Source: JAFLCM01 sp964510955
Lineage (GTDB): Bacteria > Planctomycetota > Phycisphaerae > Phycisphaerales > UBA1924
NCBI GenBank assembly: GCA_964510955.1
Contig: CAZEDW010000007.1
Span: 1-64,000, forward strand
Direction of reading: 5' to 3'
DNA length: 64,000 nucleotides
Shown here: positions 62,416-64,000 of the stretch, piece by piece
How the letters are laid out: each line of letters starts with the position of its first letter
Position numbering within the stretch: the stretch's first letter is position 1
The notes under the pieces: model-generated
What the model was told of the DNA's origin: nothing
Databases searched by the model: none
The model's input: the letters and a program-made list of their open reading frames with translations, nothing else
Position numbers and translations under genes: made by a program

Positions 62416-63911
62416 GCTGCCGCTCCCTTCCGCCGAGTGCTATGGGGGCCAGAAGCGCGAGCGTGATTGTTCGAGGCGTCCTTCGTGACGCGGTAGCGCT
62501 TCGCCACCTCCGGCGTCACGCACCCTTCACCGGCGAAGGCGATCATGCGGCGGATGATGACGTCGCAGTACAGCGGGCTGATCTCCATCCCGAAGCACCG
62601 CCGCCCCAACCGCTGCGCCGCGATGAATTGCGTCCCGCTCCCCGCGAAGGGCTCGTAACAGATGTTCTCGGGAGCACGCGGGCGGGTGTGCTGCCGCATG
62701 GGGATCTCGAAGACCTCCAGCGGTTTGGGCGTGGGGTGATCGGGGCGGTCTGGGCCATTGGGAATGGTGTCGAGGTTCCAGACGGTCGACAGGACCTTGT
62801 TCTCGACCCGAGCTGGCTTGTTGCCCTTGAGCCACCCCATCAGGCACGGCTCGTGTTGCCACGCGTACCAGGTGCGGGTGAGCACCGGCCGGTTCTTCGC
62901 CCAGATGATCTGGCAGTGCGGGAGCACGCCGTGCTTCTCCCACGCCGCCTCGAGCATGGCGTGGCGCTTGGATGCGTGCCAGCAGTACCAAGCCGCGCTG
63001 GGTGACAAGGCCTCGGCGATCGCGGCGGCGATGAACTTGTCGTACAGCTCCGGGTTCGCGTCGGCGTCGTCCCAGGTGGTGCCGTACGAAGGCGACCAGT
63101 CCTTGTTCTTGCCCCGCCGTATCGCCAACCCCCGCAACCCACCCTCACCGCCACTCTTCTCTACGCCCCCCGAGGCGGCCAAAGCGGCCATGGGCCGGGG
63201 TTTTCCATCCTTATTAGAGGATCGCTTCTTCCGGACATGTACGCCTGCAGGGTGATTCGTCCCGTCGTACCCCACCAGGTACGGCGGATCGGTAGCGAAC
63301 AGGACGGCTCGCCGGCCGTTCATCAGACGCCGAACATCGTCGGGGTTCGTGCTGTCGCCGCAAAGCAGGCGGTGCTGCGCCTTGGGGTCCTTGCCGAAGA
63401 CAATCAGGTCGCCGGGCCTGGTCACCGGCGGACCCGCGTCCTTCAGCGCCGTTGCGAGATCGAACGCTTCGGCTTGAAGCATTGCCCCGTCAGCATCAAG
63501 ACCCAGCACCTCGGCGATGAGATCGCGGGTCTCGTCCTGCTCAAACCCCGTCACAGCGATGTCGAAGTCGGGGATCTTGGTCAATTCCGACAACAACTCG
63601 GCGAGCTTGTCCTGATCCCAATCGCCCTGGATCTTGTTTAGGGCGATGTTGAGGGCCTTTTCCTTCTCGCGCGGCAGGTCAACCACGCTGACATCGGCGT
63701 GAGCGGCGCCGTCTGCCTTCAGGACGCTGAGGCGCTGATGTCCTCCGACCAGATGGCCGGTCCGCTTGTTCCAGACCAGCGGCTCCACCGTGCCGAACTC
63801 ATGCATGCTCCGCTTCAGCGCTTCGTATTCGTAGTCTCCAGGCTTGAGTTCCTTCCTTGGGTTGTACGGGGCGGGCTTGATCTTCGAGATGGGGATGCGG
63901 CGGACGTCCAT
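62412..63911 (-). CDS. ParB-domain/DNA methyltransferase fusion
   Basis: From ATG 63911 (AGGAG about eight bases upstream) this 499-residue protein has a ParB-like N-terminal domain (RRIPISKIKPAPYNPR, TVEPLVWN, LVGGHQRLSVLKADG) joined to an adenine/cytosine methyltransferase with FATDPPY (208-211 for DPPY) and the motif I block YEPFAGSGTQ near the C-terminus. Such fusions are common in phages and prophages. It probably modifies phage DNA. Confidence 0.88.
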   Translation of the reverse strand: MDVRRIPISKIKPAPYNPRKELKPGDYEYEALKRSMHEFGTVEPLVWNKRTGHLVGGHQRLSVLKADGAAHADVSVVDLPREKEKALNIALNKIQGDWDQDKLAELLSELTKIPDFDIAVTGFEQDETRDLIAEVLGLDADGAMLQAEAFDLATALKDAGPPVTRPGDLIVFGKDPKAQHRLLCGDSTNPDDVRRLMNGRRAVLFATDPPYLVGYDGTNHPAGVHVRKKRSSNKDGKPRPMAALAASGGVEKSGGEGGLRGLAIRRGKNKDWSPSYGTTWDDADANPELYDKFIAAAIAEALSPSAAWYCWHASKRHAMLEAAWEKHGVLPHCQIIWAKNRPVLTRTWYAWQHEPCLMGWLKGNKPARVENKVLSTVWNLDTIPNGPDRPDHPTPKPLEVFEIPMRQHTRPRAPENICYEPFAGSGTQFIAAQRLGRRCFGMEISPLYCDVIIRRMIAFAGEGCVTPEVAKRYRVTKDASNNHARASGPHSTRRKGAAA

Positions 63912-64000
63912 GGCCAGTTCTCCTTGCCCTTCGAGCGCGTGCTCGGGCAACCGAACTCTGCCATGGGTTCTAGTGAAAGCGAGACGTTGGTCTTGTCATG

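Noticed and set aside
1..64000. CRISPR arrays or Cas genes
   Set aside because: No regularly spaced repeats and no Cas-like proteins were seen on either strand.

Overview
The window is high-GC DNA whose gene content points to a planctomycete, most likely of the Phycisphaerae type. The markers are a membrane protein with an N-terminal CPRCDYDLSG zinc ribbon, a small MJ0042-type zinc-ribbon protein, a chlamydial-Hc1-like small histone H1 homologue, and a HARE-HTH/DUF2924/serine-recombinase cassette. The assignment rests on gene style only; no ribosomal marker gene is present.

Positions 1-34,900 look like ordinary chromosome. They hold sugar-phosphate metabolism (phosphomannomutase), RidA, a CstA-type transporter and SixA phosphatase, a large secreted FG-GAP protein, aroB-guaA, a degenerate metallo-beta-lactamase-fold protein, purA, and an FHA protein. 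Next comes a translationally coupled run hemW-like/mcsA/mcsB. On the minus strand follow ftsW-murG, an unknown protein coupled to a diguanylate cyclase, an Hc1-like protein and a FabZ-like hotdog protein. Further on are xseA, a DMT transporter, an SsuE-family FMN reductase behind a Cys-rich leader ORF with a predicted attenuator, an M50 protease, a NUDIX hydrolase and an mlaF-mlaD pair.

A tRNA-Ser(GGA) at 34,999-35,085, followed by a strong terminator, marks the start of an accessory island that runs to the window end. It opens with a large serine recombinase cassette (HARE-HTH, DUF2924, recombinase). Next is a tight five-gene operon (CDA-fold deaminase, class III aminotransferase, alpha/alpha-toroid membrane protein, SAM methyltransferase, VOC protein), visibly less GC-rich than the left half. 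Then come a Rad50/RloC-like ATPase with a zinc hook, a protein with a nuclease-like TGAD...QAK motif, a DUF2924 pseudogene, and a four-gene restriction-modification operon (HTH, two adenine-methylase-like subunits, GIY-YIG-like/helicase fusion). A serine recombinase with two ParB/RepB-like partners follows, then a winged-helix protein, McrBC, and a phage packaging module (terminase large and small subunits plus a ParB-methyltransferase fusion).

The island is therefore a defence and mobility region beside a tRNA gene. At least two recombinase cassettes, three restriction-type or nuclease-type systems and part of a prophage-like element lie side by side, mostly on the minus strand. The most informative new observations are the attenuator-like leader in front of the FMN reductase gene, the unexplained five-gene operon, and the arrangement of the restriction operon.
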